A stretch of 5,856 nt of DNA. Source: an uncultured Lachnospiraceae bacterium. GTDB taxonomy: Bacteria > Bacillota > Clostridia > Lachnospirales > Lachnospiraceae. Position 1 is the first letter of the stretch. Every line of letters starts with the position of its first letter. Where the stretch lies: positions 1-5,856 of the forward strand of contig CAMQOJ010000286.1 in the NCBI GenBank assembly GCA_947003375.1, written 5' to 3'. Of the stretch, positions 4,858-5,856 are shown piece after piece. The notes under the pieces are model-generated. The model searched no databases. It had not been told where the DNA came from and saw only the letters and a program-made list of their open reading frames with translations. Position numbers and translations under genes: made by a program.

Positions 4858-5856
4858 ATGTTCGATAAATTAGAGGATTTGCTGATTCGGTTCGAGGAGA
4901 TTCTGAGCGAGCTCCACGAGCCCACCGTGACCGCCAACCAGGAGCGGTTCCGGAAGCTTATGAAGGAGCAGAGCGACCTGACACCCATCGTGGACGCTTA
5001 TACGGAATATAAGAAGTGCAGGCAGGAAATCGAGGACTCCCTGGAGCTGTTGGAGGGGGAGAGCGATGATGACATGCGGGAGATGATCAAGGAGACCTTA
5101 AGCGAGAGCAGGAAGCGCGTGGAGGAGCTGGAGCAGGAGCTGAAAATCCTGCTGCTTCCCAAAGACCCGAATGATGACAAGAATGTAATCGTGGAAATCC
5201 GGGCAGGCGCGGGAGGGGACGAGGCGGCACTGTTCGCCGCGGAGATCTATCGGATGTACGTGCACTACGCGGAGGGCCAGCGGTGGAGGGTGGAGACGCT
5301 GAATGTGGATGAAATCGGCATCGGCGGCATGAAAGAGGTACAGTTCACGATCACCGGGCAGGGCGCCTACTCCAGGATGAAGTATGAGAGCGGCGTGCAC
5401 CGGGTGCAGAGGGTGCCCGAGACGGAGAGCGGCGGGCGGATACACACCTCCACCATCAGCGTGGCGGTGATGCCGGAGGTGGATGAAGATATAGATATCG
5501 TCATCGAGGAGAAGGACATCCGGATCGATGTCATGCGGGCCTCGGGAAACGGCGGCCAGTGCGTCAACACCACGGATTCCGCGGTGCGCCTGACCCACTA
5601 TCCCACGGGCATCGTGGTGTACAGCCAGACGGAGAAGTCCCAGCTTCAGAACAAGGCCAAGGCCTTTGCCCTGCTGAGGGCCAAGCTCTATGACATGGAG
5701 CAGCAGCAGCGGCATGATGCGGAGGCGGAGCTTCGCAGAAGCCAGATCGGAACCGGAGACCGCTCGGAGAAAATCCGCACCTACAATTTCCCTCAGGGCC
5801 GGGTGACGGATCACCGGATCGGCCTTACCTTGTATAAACTGGATAAGGTGATGAAC
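4858..5856 (+). CDS. prfA: Peptide chain release factor 1 (3' end outside window)
   Basis: Class I release factor that reads UAA and UAG in the ribosomal A site and triggers peptidyl-tRNA hydrolysis. I read 333 codons without a stop to the window edge; RF1 is usually about 357-360 aa, so some 25 codons are missing. The start MFDKLEDLL is the typical RF1 N-terminus, and the ribosome site GAGAGGAG (4848-4855) lies close to the ATG. Domain 1 is a charged helical region with coiled-coil character (about 1-100). EIRAGAGGDEAALFA (108-122) is conserved. The stop-codon reading tripeptide is PET (187-189) in RVPETESGGRIHTS, the PxT form of RF1 and not the SPF of RF2. The catalytic loop is SGNGGQCVNTTDSA (229-242), with Gln234 the target of PrmC next door. 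No terminator separates prmC and prfA, so co-transcription is likely. Confidence 0.97.
   Translation, partial: MFDKLEDLLIRFEEILSELHEPTVTANQERFRKLMKEQSDLTPIVDAYTEYKKCRQEIEDSLELLEGESDDDMREMIKETLSESRKRVEELEQELKILLLPKDPNDDKNVIVEIRAGAGGDEAALFAAEIYRMYVHYAEGQRWRVETLNVDEIGIGGMKEVQFTITGQGAYSRMKYESGVHRVQRVPETESGGRIHTSTISVAVMPEVDEDIDIVIEEKDIRIDVMRASGNGGQCVNTTDSAVRLTHYPTGIVVYSQTEKSQLQNKAKAFALLRAKLYDMEQQQRHDAEAELRRSQIGTGDRSEKIRTYNFPQGRVTDHRIGLTLYKLDKVMN

Noticed and set aside
5551..5568. Cys in place of the usual His after GGQ in RF1, with Asn before it (GNGGQC).
   Set aside because: GGQ itself is intact, and I recall this variant in other Clostridia, so it is probably ordinary lineage variation.

Overview
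The window looks like a chromosomal housekeeping segment from a Firmicutes bacterium, most likely Lachnospiraceae or a close relative. I infer this from the protein families, the strong AGGAGG-type ribosome sites, G+C-rich codon third positions beside A+T-rich promoters, and the gene order rho, rpmE, DUF1385 (YqhQ-like), prmC, prfA, which I recall as common in Clostridia. I see no phage, transposon, CRISPR, tRNA or rRNA sequence.

Layout. Positions 1-395 (minus strand) hold the first 131 codons of a malic enzyme that runs off the left edge. A 282-bp divergent spacer (396-677) carries a good promoter for that gene and a -10 element for rho, followed by a leader of about 136 nt. rho occupies 678-2345 and has a large inserted Ala/Pro/Gln-rich segment. 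A near-consensus extended -10 promoter (2354-2382) and a short, probably structured leader precede rpmE (ribosomal protein L31, 2479-2679). An intrinsic terminator (2698-2732) ends that unit. A four-TM DUF1385 protein (2826-3794) follows, then prmC (3798-4721) only 3 nt later, then prfA (4858 to the right edge, about 25 codons short of a normal end). The 136-bp gap before prfA contains a tandem duplication of the ribosome-binding region.

How the genes fit together. Most of the plus-strand genes serve gene-expression termination or the ribosome. Rho ends transcription, L31 is a zinc-dependent large-subunit protein, RF1 (prfA) releases peptides at UAA/UAG, and PrmC methylates the glutamine of the RF1 GGQ motif, so enzyme and substrate are neighbours. 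The DUF1385 membrane protein is the one member without a known role. The malic enzyme is metabolically separate and divergently transcribed.

I found no convincing new multi-gene system. The items most worth a second look are the metal-site-like motifs of the DUF1385 protein, the disordered insertion in Rho, the candidate L31 leader, an insertion of about 28 residues in PrmC, and the duplicated RF1 leader.
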